From Xestospongia bergquistia (lineage: Eukaryota > Porifera > Demospongiae > Haplosclerida > Petrosiidae): a DNA stretch of 64,000 bases. The position numbers were made by a program, and so were the translations under genes. The notes beneath the pieces are model-generated. The model made no database searches. It saw only the letters and a list, made by a program, of their open reading frames with translations, and had not been told where the DNA came from. Position 1 is the stretch's first letter. Each line of letters starts with the position of its first letter. Where the stretch lies: positions 11,043,501 to 11,107,500 of the forward strand of contig OZ014411.1 in assembly GCA_963965975.1 (NCBI GenBank), in the 5' to 3' direction. Positions 49,099 through 59,479 of this stretch are shown piece after piece.

Positions 49099-50437
49099 GA
49101 AGATGCTGTTGTTTCTTCTAGGGAACTATAATTTTTAACTTATCACAGATACAAGCATTGCCAGTCACAGTAATGTAGATTGAAACTGCAACAAGAAATG
49201 ACCCAGTTCTTAGCAAAGTCCTGACATATACAAGAAATGAGTGCGATGAATAATCCCAAATGAACTGAAACCCTTTAGTACAAGAAGTCACAAATTAACA
49301 CTGGAGGGAGATTGTATAATGTGGGGAATACAGGTAGTAATCCCAAAGAAATTTCAAAGTTATGTATTAACAGAACTACACAAAGACCACATAGGTATGT
49401 CAAGAATGAAAAGCCTTGTAAGGAGCTATGTGTGGTGGCCAGGTCTTGATAAAGATATCGAGGACCTTACAAATGATGTATGGCATATCAGAGTCATAAA
49501 TTTGCATCTGGTGTAGCTACACTTCATCCTTGGACATGGCCAACATCACCATGGAAAAGAATCCACATTGATTCAAGGAAACATGTTTTTAATAGTAGTT
49601 GATGCATACGCTAAATGGCCTGAAGTGTTTGAAGTGTCAAACTCAACAGTATCATCAACAATAACCACTTTACGAAGATTGTTTTCAACTTATGGATTAC
49701 TTCACCAACTGGTCTCAAATAACGGACCACAATTTAACTCTGAAGAATTTAGTACTTTCCTTAAGGAAAATGGTGTGAAGCACATCTGCTGCTCACCCTA
49801 TCATCTGTCATCAAATGGCTTAGTAGAACGCTTTGTTCAGACTTTCAAGCAAGCAATGAAAGCCAGTACGAATAGTAACAAGAGTTTTCAGCATTGCCTG
49901 GCTAACTTTCTATTTACCTATAATATGATGCTACATGGAACTACTAATAGAACACCATATATGATGCTTCTTAACCAAAGTTTACAATCTTGATTTGATT
50001 TGCTTAAATCTGACCCTAAAAATAGAGTTATGGAAAAGCAAGCCAAACAAGCAAGACATCACGATCACCATTCTGCAGCAAGGAAATTGACTGTAGGACA
50101 AAATGTAATGGCAAGAAACTTTTGTCGAGGGGACAAATGAGTACCAGGAACTATTGTTCAGTGTTTAAGATCATTAACATATTTAATCAAAGTGAAACAA
50201 GGATTACGTTGGAAACGCCATGTTGACCATCTCAGAGAATGTAATAGTAGCTATCAATGTAATAATATCATAGATAATGCATTCATGATGTTATCACCAC
50301 AGACCAGAAAAGAACCACATTTCCTCCAAGAAGAATTAATTACAGAATCTTGGTATCCCACTCGTAATCGCCGACCACCTGAGAGACTTACTTACAAGGA
50401 CCATGTAACCCCAACAGCAAATTGGGGAAGAAAATAA
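49099..50437 (+). pseudogene. integrase region of the gypsy element
   Basis: An N-terminal piece (49319-49480) gives ELHKDHIGMSRMKSLVRS and YVWWPGLDKDIE, the H2C2 zinc-binding region with its Cys half deleted. The core (49568-49993) gives LIVVDAYAKWPEV (first Asp), VSNNGPQF, where the second catalytic Asp is replaced by Asn, and SSNGLVERFVQT (Glu). A stop at 49991-49993 separates it from a C-terminal stretch with KKLTVGQNVMARN-like and GLRWKRHVDHL motifs, as in the GPY/F module. Small gaps and a frameshift lie near 49500-49570. The enzyme is inactive. Confidence 0.8.
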
Positions 50438-50673
50438 TATGTTAACTACAATACATATGGTTTTGTAGACTTGTTAATAAGTATAAAATATTGTTATTGA
50501 CACTTATCCATTGTGGTTCTGTTGTTAATTAGGTCAACTCTTTTAGCACAATGATTTGTTAATCATGTTTAATTTCGTCTTTTGTTACTCCACTTGTATT
50601 TAAGTGAATCTCTTAGTTAATAAAATATACACATTTAAGTTAATATTTAAGTGAAATTAACAAGATTATTACA
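50420..50673 (+). repeat. 3' LTR
   Basis: It is the partner of 47704-47957. Its first two bases are AA where the 5' LTR has TG. It ends TATTACA and contains the same AATAAAATATACACATTTAA region, a likely polyadenylation area. Confidence 0.85.
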
Positions 50674-51165
50674 GTGGCTTATTAATTATTACTGTAAAAA
50701 AGTAAGAAAGAGAGTTAGGCTGACAGTCAGTTCAATTGTCCTGCAAAGATGTTTCATTAGTGTTCATAATTAATCTTTTTATTTAAAAGACAAGAATATG
50801 GATGGGGTAAATGACACAGTAAGTACAATGTAATATCACACATCTGGGGTACATTCCAGTCCATCCACACTAGTATTCTCCATTAACTTTACTTTATGTT
50901 TTGTCTTCAAGAGTTAAAAAGTATACAATATTCTCTATTTTAATGATATTTACAAAAACACTGAATTATTACACAGCGAGGTTAATAATTTACTCAAAGT
51001 TTTAAAAAGGTATACATAACCCACATGTATAGTTTACATGTATATCAGAGGTATGTGTATATTACAGTTTTCATGCAAAGTTTTATGGGATTTAAAATCA
51101 GTCACATATAATATTGATGTTCACAGTTTTAGATGCAAAATTAAACTTTGAATTAGTAAACTTAC
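50674..51165. other. no gene seen
   Basis: This is AT-rich non-coding DNA next to the LTR element. Confidence 0.45.
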
Positions 51166-51208
51166 AGTCCGTTTTTTTCCCTTCATTTTTGATCTTGTAG
51201 CCATGTTT
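51166..51208 (-). CDS. candidate first coding exon (MATRSKMKGKKRT)
   Basis: On the minus strand, an acceptor (CATTTTTTAG) is followed by AAAC, an ATG in good context, 13 codons of a basic peptide and a consensus donor GTAAGT, leaving phase 0. An ATG a few bases after an acceptor is typical of a gene with a 5' untranslated first exon. The next exon to the left is not found nearby. The only phase-compatible candidate on this strand is 31462-31477, which joins to the Roc-COR exon at 29301. That would make an intron of about 19.7 kb holding the satellite array and two transposons. The link is speculative. Confidence 0.4.
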
Positions 51209-51480
51209 CTAAAAAATGGAATGAGAACATCATCAACTTAACTCTGTCATGGCATTGAATCTTAAATTAAGAATCTTAATATGCTTATGAGTCAATGAAT
51301 CTAGCTTATAAAAGTTCTTCCTAGCTCTTTATCTGATTTTTGTGGCTTATGTTTTCACCTTTGTTATAAAAAGACATTTTCTATCTTTAAAAACTTTTTG
51401 GTACAATTAGAAAATGCTCGTGCCAGTGTTCATAATAAGCACGATAACGTGATGTCCCAAGATATATATTGAAATACAAA
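51209..51480. other. no gene seen
   Basis: Nothing supportable here; it is possibly the first intron of the gene whose candidate exon lies at 51166-51208. Confidence 0.4.
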
Positions 51481-53230
51481 AATGGTGATTACTTTATATT
51501 CTACAAAAGACAAAGGTGGACATTCCAATTCCTATTTCCAATCAAATGGGGTTATACAAAGTTGAAATGTCCGTCTTCAGCTTCCGTAAATGACAATGCA
51601 AAGGTGGAAATGTCTGTCCTTCATTTCCATATATGACAGATTTTTACAACATACAAACAAAATCAGGAATCCAACCTAACTAGAAAACAGTTTACTGACG
51701 CTCAATTTTAAGAGTGACTTGTGGCACTCACACTCCACATTTTATTATGTAACAAGGAAAACTAAGAACATCCCAAGAATGGAATAAGGAATAAAGTATA
51801 AGAACCCATCAACTGGTTTGTTAATTGGAATTTCTAAAAATGCAAAGGTATGCAGAAATAGGAATTGGAATGTATTTCCTCGGATTCAATAATATCTTTT
51901 TTGGTCAGGGCAGATTTCAATATTTTATAGTTTAAAGTATGAAGAGCCAATCTGTAAACTATATTAGCCTTGCACCCAACGTACACAAAAGAAAGAAGGC
52001 ATGGCAACTACTGCTTGCGCATTTGCGTATTTTCCACAGATTTCTAAGAAAATGTACTCTAGGAATCCTTCATCAACTATGACGCAAAAAGTCCTTTTAC
52101 CACTATGTTCCACCATCTCTAAAGTGTAGATATAATATCTGTAGTCCAGATATTATATCTTCTCTGCTGTTCTACTTTAGCATATAAAGGAGCTAGGAAG
52201 ACCAAATGTATTACTTAAAATAGAGCTTTTAGTCCATTGAAACTGTATATGATGGGAAAGTAGTCTTCATGTGGTCACCAACTGGTTTTGGAAAGATATT
52301 GAATTTCCACATTCATGATGAATCACAAATTTAGTCTTGTTGGCGCTGATAAGAGCTGTTCTACATTAATAATAAGTCCTTTAGTAGCTCTAATGATGGT
52401 TCTACTAGTTATTTGCGAAGCCCAATCATTTTGGATCCTAATTATACTAAACAAGTGTTTTGGAATGTCCGTCCTCGGCTTCATAAATAAAGGTCTTACA
52501 ATATTCAACCAAAATTTGGATCCAACCCAACTGGAAACATCTCACTGACACTCAATTCTAAGAGATAGCTCATGGTAATGGCACTTCACATTTTTATAAG
52601 CAACAAGAAAAGCCTAGAAACAGTGCATGCACCAAAAATGAAATAAGGAATAAGAAGTTGGAACTCATCAACTGTTGTTAATTGTAATTTATAAATATGC
52701 GAAGGAAGAAATAAGAAATAGGAATTTGAATGTCTGTCTTATAATTGGCTTCTATAGGGTTATTTGATTTTTTTAAAAAGTAAAGGTGCACAGTAAAAAT
52801 AGGAAATAGGAATTTGAATGTTTGTCCTTAGCTACCACAGGAAACATCTCACTGACTCTCAATTCTAGGAGACAACTTGTGGTATTTGCTCTCTACATTT
52901 TATTTACTGTGCATGTGTCATAGTATATGATTCTAGCAGGAAAAATAGTTTACAGATGGTCCTTCATATGAAGTGGCATGTGTAAACCAGTATCACATAC
53001 TATGATAATAAAATGCTGAGTGCAAGTACCAAGAGCCATCTTTTAGAATCAAGAATCAGCAAGATGTTTCTAGTTGGAGTTGCATTGGTACCTATTGTTT
53101 TGGTTGTATGTTGTAATATCTATGAAATATTGCTAGTGTCATATATATGATACTATTATGTTACTCACTGCACATGTGTCATAATATATGATACTAGCGG
53201 CAAAAATAGTTTACAGATGGTACCTCATAA
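51480..53230. repeat. cluster of degenerate dispersed repeats and foldbacks
   Basis: Words such as GACATTCCAATTCCTATTTC, its inverse GAAATAGGAATTTGAATG, TCACTGACACTCAATTCTA and CACTTCACATTTT recur many times in both orientations (for example 51510, 51680, 51850, 52530, 52710, 52790 and 52850). A foldback pairs 52845-52935 with 52985-53070. A perfect 13-bp hairpin (AGATATAATATCT) lies at 52129-52162. A near copy of 52910-52965 lies at 53161-53225. The open frame at 52315-52548 is part of this cluster. Confidence 0.55.
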
Positions 53231-54479
53231 CTTTATACTAAAGCACAGTAAAATAGCTTTCTAAAGGTACTATATCTATAACATTATGTCCTCAAATAAT
53301 TGATTAAATGAGTAAAGATTTCTCTCTGTGTTTTTTTATAACCTGTAACTTTCAAACTTAGTAAAAAAGATTTGTTCATAGTAGTATTAACTTCTACAGT
53401 AGTTAGAACCTAGAAAGCCAAGACATTCTTTCAATGTATAATCTTTGCCATTGTAGGTGTAGGAGCCTTTGTAAACTTAAGAGCTGAATGATTTTTCTTG
53501 TTTTGAGATAACATTTAATCTTCAAAATCACTTTCAAACAGTTATACACTCTCTTTGTTTGGGTAAAGAAAAAAAAATGGAATCAAACAATGTAGTGTCA
53601 TGGACGAATTTACTGCATCCAGAAAACTGTTTTAAGAAATTAACATTATATTTTAATAGAAAAAGGATAATTAATTTAGAACATTAATTGCCTGATGTCA
53701 TTGCTCACATCAAAAAGAAAGTGGTCTAGGGCACTAGCATATATCATTCATACATCCAATCAGAATGTAATGTAGCATTCAAAATAACACAATAAAAAGA
53801 CACACTACAGTAATTTTAACATGTCTGTAGATTTAAGTACTGCAGTGAGTCTTGGTTAATTATAAAGAGAAGCAATCTAAGTTTTAATAGACACTAAGAA
53901 TTAATTTCTTGTCGAGAAGCAATGTGTTTGCTGTTTTGCAAATGGGCTATGAGAAGAGTTTATGAAATCTTGTCTTTTGAAAGTATCTTTCTAACTATAA
54001 TATATTAATAGCTATAGTTGCTACTCCATTAACTGATAGCACAAACATTTTCTTTTAAAATATTCAACTTTCATATGTCCTTTATCAGTCAACAAAGCAC
54101 CACCTAAAACAAACCTTTCTAACACATAATATACCATATTGTAAGAAGGTTGTGCATATCATCATCACATGATCTTAATTGAAAAAAATAATGCAATTAA
54201 CAAATTTTGTTAATTATTGTAAGAATCAAAAGTTACAATACATCTTCCTTGAAATATCACAAAAGAAAAGAAGGAAATGTACAATCAAGTTGATAAAGAA
54301 AACTTATAAAAGCTTGAATTTTTAACTTTTGATTCTAATCTATATCACTACTCATCAATGGGCTATAATTTACAATGGTTAAGTAAGAGAGAGGCTTATA
54401 CTAGTAGATCTAACAAGATACAGAAACATTAAGGATTTTATATACAAACTATTCCTGCACAGAGAGTTTTGTTTGCTGG
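53231..54479. other. no gene seen
   Basis: I see no exon-like stretch. The region is AT-rich with scattered short open frames. Confidence 0.45.
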
Positions 54480-55010
54480 TTAAACTTATTAGCTTTTACT
54501 CACGCACACCCGCACCGACCAACGAAGGGGCGGCAACGCCAAAGGTCATACATTCTTGACGTGCACGGAGGCAAGGATTCTTTACCAGATACCAGATATA
54601 TAAATATTATAACAGCCAAAATTATAAACTTACACATTTACGACGTTTATCGTCTGTTTCTTTAATAGTTTAAAAAGTAATTGCCAAGAGTGCTACCAAC
54701 CTTCACTAAAAAGTCTGTTCTCTTTGCCGCCGGAAATTAGTAGTGGGTGTAAGTAGTATACACACCACACATCATAAATTAAATACTTGTGGTTTTATTC
54801 TTATATCACATGTGTCCGTGTGTATAGAGTTGATTTTCTTTTCTTGTAAGAACAAATTTATTAACTACAGTAGTATAGTAATTTTACATATATCTATATC
54901 ATTAAAGTTTTATAGTTAGAATGAATTTCTGTTCATACTGGTTTCTCTTTTCAAGCAGCTGCAGCAGCCATTTTATTGATTAACGAGATCATATTCCTCG
55001 TGGTCAATGG
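54480..55010. promoter_or_regulatory. CpG-rich, promoter-like stretch
   Basis: In a window where CG dinucleotides are scarce, 54500-54570 carries many (CACGCACACCCGCACCG, GGGGCGGCAACGCC, GACGTGCACGG). Positions 54729-54740 read GCCGCCGGAAAT, an ETS-type core, and 54963-54975 read GCAGCCATTTT, a YY1-type core. The stretch lies about 3.3 kb upstream, on the minus strand, of the candidate first coding exon at 51166-51208, and could serve as its promoter. This rests on composition and motif resemblance only. Confidence 0.35.
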
Positions 55011-55184
55011 CATCTCCTATACATTGCTTATGGAAAGTACAAGAAATCTTAAATGACGTCAAAAGAACGGGATGGTCGTCAGGAGACACTTGACTTTGAA
55101 TTTATTAGAAAGCTATTATATTTTTTTTACCAGCAGCTTACATGGGACTAATGAATATTTATAAAACATAGAAATAAGAGATAT

Positions 55185-55405
55185 GTATTATGCTTTGGAG
55201 ACGACAAATAATAATATTAAAGAACCTAGAGGGCTGAAACATTTGAAAATTAAAGATAAAGTTAATTACTACAATTATACAGATGGATTTATTTCAACAA
55301 TAATATTTGACATTTTTACAAAGCTATAAACCTTGCTTACTTTAATCACTATTATTATTATATGTTGTACAAATCATACAAAGAAATGCATCTGTAAAAG
55401 TACTA
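55185..55405 (+). repeat. repeat unit, third copy of the inverted-duplication sequence
   Basis: This unit matches 56161-56375 in direct orientation and 56820-57030 in inverted orientation at roughly 90 percent or more. It contains an open stretch with KIKDKVNYYNYTDGFIST in all three copies. Confidence 0.8.
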
Positions 55406-56018
55406 AATATTATTATAGTAACAGTTATTTAAGTATTTAAATTACTTGCATGCATTTAGCTATGATTATTAATAACTTACATGTTTGATCAAAAATATTA
55501 ACTACACAATAATAATTTTATTTATAGTATGTGGCTTTTATAGACTAGCACATACTTTAACAGCAGTAAGACAAAACCTAATTAGTCATTATAACAACTT
55601 ACTTTATTAACATATAAAAAAATCATAAATAAATCTAATTTACTTTTATTATGTAGTTTAGAGAAAGAGATTTCATCCTCTGAACACCACATACTTATGA
55701 CTATCATTGCTCATTGTTGAGTGGACCATTGGGTAAGCAAGAATCAGTAACTTATAATGTTATATTTGGAATTCTTTTAATGACCATTAATACTTTCATA
55801 TTGCAAATATTCTTTTATTATAAAGAAATAATGTAGAAGAAATAGGAATTTGAATATCCATTCTCAGATTCCATAAGATCCTTAAAATATAAATTGCAAG
55901 AATTGCATTTACAGATTATAACCGTATATTGCAGCTCTTGTGAGTATAAATTTGAAACTGTTTTGAAACTAAGTTTAGAATTTTAGAGAAGTAAAACAAA
56001 AATACTTGAACTTGAGAC
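55406..56018. other. no gene seen
   Basis: Spacer between repeat units; nothing supportable. Confidence 0.45.
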
Positions 56019-57176
56019 TTAAGGTAAAAATATCTGAATTTTTTTTTCAGCTTTTTTTGATGGAATCATGTAAAGATACTTGTTCTAATAATTGATCATG
56101 CTTTGAAAAATTTTTTAAACCCTAGTACTTTGCAGAAATGTAGTTTGATTCCTTAATATCTGCAATGCTTTGGAGACGTCAAATAATAATATTAAAGAAC
56201 CTAGAGAGCTGAAACTTTTGAAAATTAAAGATGAAGTCAATTACTACAATTATACGGATGGATTTATTTCTACAATAATATTTGACATTTTTACAAAGCT
56301 ATAAACCTTCCCTACTTTAATCACTATTATTATTATATGTTATACAAATCGTACAAAGAAATGCATCCGTAAAAGTACTAAAAATTGATCGTTTTCGTTC
56401 TTGAACTTGTCAGCAGGTTGTTACATTATCCATAGAATCAAAAATCACAACAACAGTATCTAACAGTGCAAAAGTCGCCATCTTGATAATGAATAATCGA
56501 TTTTCATTAATTAAAGCCAATGAATACACTTAGTGTCAGGTTATTGATAAGTGACTTTCGTGGGGTTAAAATAGTTAAATAAAATGTATTAATTATTATT
56601 GCTATTATTATTATTATTATTATTGTTCGTAGTTTTATGTGCCTTCATCTCAAAGCAGACCATGCTTTAATAACAATAATAACAACAATAATAAAAATAG
56701 TAATAATATATTTAGATGGCGACTTTTGCACTGTTAGATACTGTTGTTGTGATTTTTGATTCTATGGATAATGTAACAACCTACTGACAAGTTCAAGAAC
56801 GAAAATGATCAATTTTTAGTACTTTTACAGATGCATTTCTTTGTACGATTTGTATAACATGTAGTAATAATAGTGATTAAAGTAGGGAAGGTTTATAGCT
56901 TTGTAAAATGTCAAATATTATTGTAGAAATAAATCCATCCGTATAATTGTAGTAATTGACTTCATCTTTAATTTTCAAAAGTTTCAGCTCTCTAGGTTCT
57001 TTAATATTATTATTTGACGTCTCCAAACATTGCAGATATTTAGGAATCAAACTACATTTCTGCAAAGTACTAGGGTTTAAAAAATTTTTTAAAGCATGAA
57101 CAATTATTAGAACAAGTATCTTTACATGATTCCATCAAAAAAAGCTGAAAAAAAATTTCAGATATTTTTACCTTAA
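56019..57176. repeat. large inverted repeat, arms about 464 bp
   Basis: Left arm 56019-56483 and right arm 56714-57176 are inverted copies with few differences. The loop of about 230 bp is rich in ATT/AAT triplets. The arms begin TTAAGGTAAAAATATCTGA and end next to GTCGCCATCT. Such symmetry suggests a foldback element or a recent inverted duplication. The short protein frame in each arm (NYYNYTDGFISTIIFDI) shows no sign of being more conserved than the flanking bases. Confidence 0.9.
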
Positions 57177-57216
57177 ATAGTGATGACATATACATATACA
57201 ATATAATAAACTGTAT

Positions 57217-57229
57217 ATATATATATATA
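57217..57229. repeat. short TA microsatellite
   Basis: This is a short TA run between the inverted repeat and the unknown exon. Confidence 0.7.
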
Positions 57230-57251
57230 ATAACTCTGAGTTACTTTATCA

Positions 57252-57520
57252 TTACAAACTATTGTCCATCACAATCTCTATGAGAGCAGATATATCTTTT
57301 TGTGAGTCTTTTAGTCCAAACACAAAGTACTGGATCATCAATAGAAGTGACTGGAGAGGTTTTAGGTATAGAATGTCATAAATAAAGTAAGAACCCACCA
57401 TGTAGATCAAGGTACTCTCAAAAGAATTCAGTTCACAGGTAGCTTCTTCCTCTAATATGATATGGAAAGAGGTCTCTTTAACAGGTGTGATCATGCATGA
57501 ATCATTGAACAAAAATTAAG
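57252..57520 (-). pseudogene. C-terminal exon of a conserved protein of unknown function
   Basis: The minus strand encodes CELNSFESTLIYMVGSYF, IYDILYLKP and LLMIQYFVFGLKD and ends in TAA. I recall a widespread uncharacterised animal protein family whose C-terminus has an AL...SYFVF-l-YPk...FiQ pattern, and this fits. A separate minus-strand stretch at about 58130-58200 (RQKWITLEPPVLEIIEQYPS) matches an upstream part of the same kind of protein. A stop (IWK then TAG) lies soon after it and no clean exon chain links the two, so this looks like a decayed or partial gene. Function is unknown. Confidence 0.4.
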
Positions 57521-58120
57521 CATGTTGAGAGTAGTTCAACATATTTTGTTGTATAGCTTATCCTTTATACTTTGATCACAATTTTTTGATCTTGCCTATA
57601 TATAGCTGGACCCATTAATTCACTGTAATGAAACAGAAAGGGTTTGTTAGACTATAAACGTATAGTTGCTCAGAAAGGTACTAAAAGTTGGTAGACAATA
57701 CAGAGCATTGTATATGTCATTGAAATATTTGAAAAAACCAAGGAGTCAAAGGCTAACCATACTTTACATATAAACACTGAAGATATAATTAGTCAAGTGC
57801 TGCCTCCTGTATGACTGATTAATCATTTACATTTGACTTTTATTCATGATAATAGACAACACTATCTACAATTACATTACCATCATAAACTGTACTAGTC
57901 TCCTCAAGGCAGATTTTAGGGATCAACAGTTCAGATAATAACTAAAAAGCTATAAAACCTATTATAACATCATGTCATACATACATTGAATTAGTAATAA
58001 AATACATTCATTTACAAGTTCTTTTGTTTGCTGACATCAAGAGTGGAGAAAGTTGTTTCAATTTTTTGCCCATGAATGAATGGATGCTGATCATTCAAAT
58101 AATGAAAGCACTATTTCCAA
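57521..58120. other. no gene seen
   Basis: Possible intron between the two fragments of the unknown gene; nothing else supportable. Confidence 0.4.
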
Positions 58121-58127
58121 ATCTTCA

Positions 58128-58210
58128 ATGATGGGTATTGCTCAATGATTTCCAAAACTGGAGGTTCTAATGTTATCCATTTCTGTCTAGAAAATCTTCT
58201 GCTGGTCAAA
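58128..58210 (-). pseudogene. upstream fragment of the same unknown protein
   Basis: The frame RFSRQKWITLEPP then VLEIIEQYPSLKIWK ends in TAG at about 58128. The pattern W-x-x-x-x-P-P-x-x-E-I-x-x-x-Y-P is one I associate with the middle part of the family suggested for 57252-57520. It is short and interrupted. Confidence 0.35.
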
Positions 58211-58832
58211 GATAGCAAGAGAATTTTTTCAATTACCACATTCCTATTGTAAGGTAGCCAGATTTGTTACTAGTATATCATTATCTGATTATGAGATGAC
58301 AAAGAAACTTGAATTTATCCCATAACTGTTTTCCATGAACACTGAGAAATTAACAAATTCTTCATAACAAGCTTACACACTAAAAAATTATCATACACTT
58401 ACAAGACAGTAGAACTAATTTCACCTTTTAATATTTGGATATGTTTTAATCAGTTTATGACATACAGTATTGTATTGATCACTTGAAGAGTTTCTTGTAT
58501 ATATCATTATCAAATGTTGAGAGAGATGAAATAATATCTGTTCTTACTCTTCTAGTGAATTATTCAGTGGATATGGTTTCCTCTGTTCTGAAAAGGCAGA
58601 GGTTATCACAAATGTATGATCCCAATTTTGAGATGGGATATTTGAAGACAAGGAACAAGGATCATCAAATATAGATTTTGTAGCACAACTTTTGGTGTGT
58701 TATCGAAAAATTTTGGAGAATTCCTATGAGTAATAGAAACGCAAATGGTCCATCAGCTGACAAATCTTCCAACACAACGCTACACTCCATTATACAAATC
58801 AGTGCAGTTGTTGCAGTTGCAAAAATTGTTAT
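58211..58832. other. no clear gene
   Basis: A 63-codon plus-strand frame (58483-58674) and its minus-strand counterpart show no recognised motif. Confidence 0.4.
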
Positions 58833-58842
58833 TGCGCATGCG
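58833..58842. promoter_or_regulatory. NRF1-like palindrome
   Basis: TGCGCATGCG matches the core of the NRF1 (nuclear respiratory factor 1) consensus. It stands in CpG-poor DNA about 700 bp before the LINE. No adjacent host start exon is identified, so a promoter role is only possible. Confidence 0.25.
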
Positions 58843-59479
58843 TTATGTTGGGCATTATTTAGAAATTAGAAGACGTGTCAGTCTACCTACTCTGCTTGCT
58901 TTAACTATTAATATTATGTAATTGATTAAATATACCCGAGAGGTCTATGCACGCAGACCTGGAATCACCTGTTGTCGAAGTTTACAGAAACTACGTATAT
59001 AACTTACAGAATCTGAGTTAGTTCTTCATGTCTCTAATCCTTCAAGACAAACTGCAAATGACCCTGTTCAGTTCTGAAACTGATTCATTTCATAAATCAG
59101 ACATGACCTTATTCACTTATGTCTTAAAGAAAAGGGCTATTGCTACAAATTTTTTTTTTAAATCAAAGAGATGTACAAACTATCTCAGTCTACAATGGAA
59201 CAATTTGTTAAGATGTTATTGTTTTATGAAAATTACTTATAGAACTACACAATAAATTGAAGTCCATCCCAAATTTGCCTGAAGGTATTAATAGAACTGA
59301 TATGATGGTGGCTGTTTGTTGTTATAAGCTCTTGTTACTTAATAGCTTTGTTTCTATTAGTATTATAAGTCCTTCTAAGTCTTTACCTCTTGTTTTTCTG
59401 TTGACTGGCAGAAACATTGTGTTTCTTCTTGTTCACCTTGCCAACAAAGATCTCACCTAAGACCAATCATTGTCATTTC
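58843..59479. other. unassigned; perhaps 5' part of the LINE
   Basis: Two short plus-strand frames (59028-59255, 59257-59460) have no recognised domain. The second, with a Leu/Val-rich run, lies directly upstream of the LINE 2A-like motif and may be its leader. Confidence 0.35.

Larger units (their letters stand above)
47704..50673 (+). mobile_element. Ty3/gypsy LTR retrotransposon, internally deleted
   Basis: Two direct repeats of about 254 bp (47704-47957 and 50420-50673) flank gag- and pol-related sequence on the plus strand. The order protease, RNase H, integrase identifies the Ty3/gypsy type. Reverse transcriptase is missing between the protease and RNase H pieces. A GGGGAAG-rich stretch at the 3' LTR edge and an ACTGGCAATGAGGA word after the 5' LTR sit where the polypurine tract and the primer site are expected. 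I saw no clear target duplication. Frameshifts, deletions and a lost catalytic residue show that it is non-autonomous. Confidence 0.9.

Noticed and set aside
52315..52548. 77-codon plus-strand frame with hydrophobic runs
   Set aside because: It lies inside the degenerate repeat cluster, has repeat words at its end and no exon signals.
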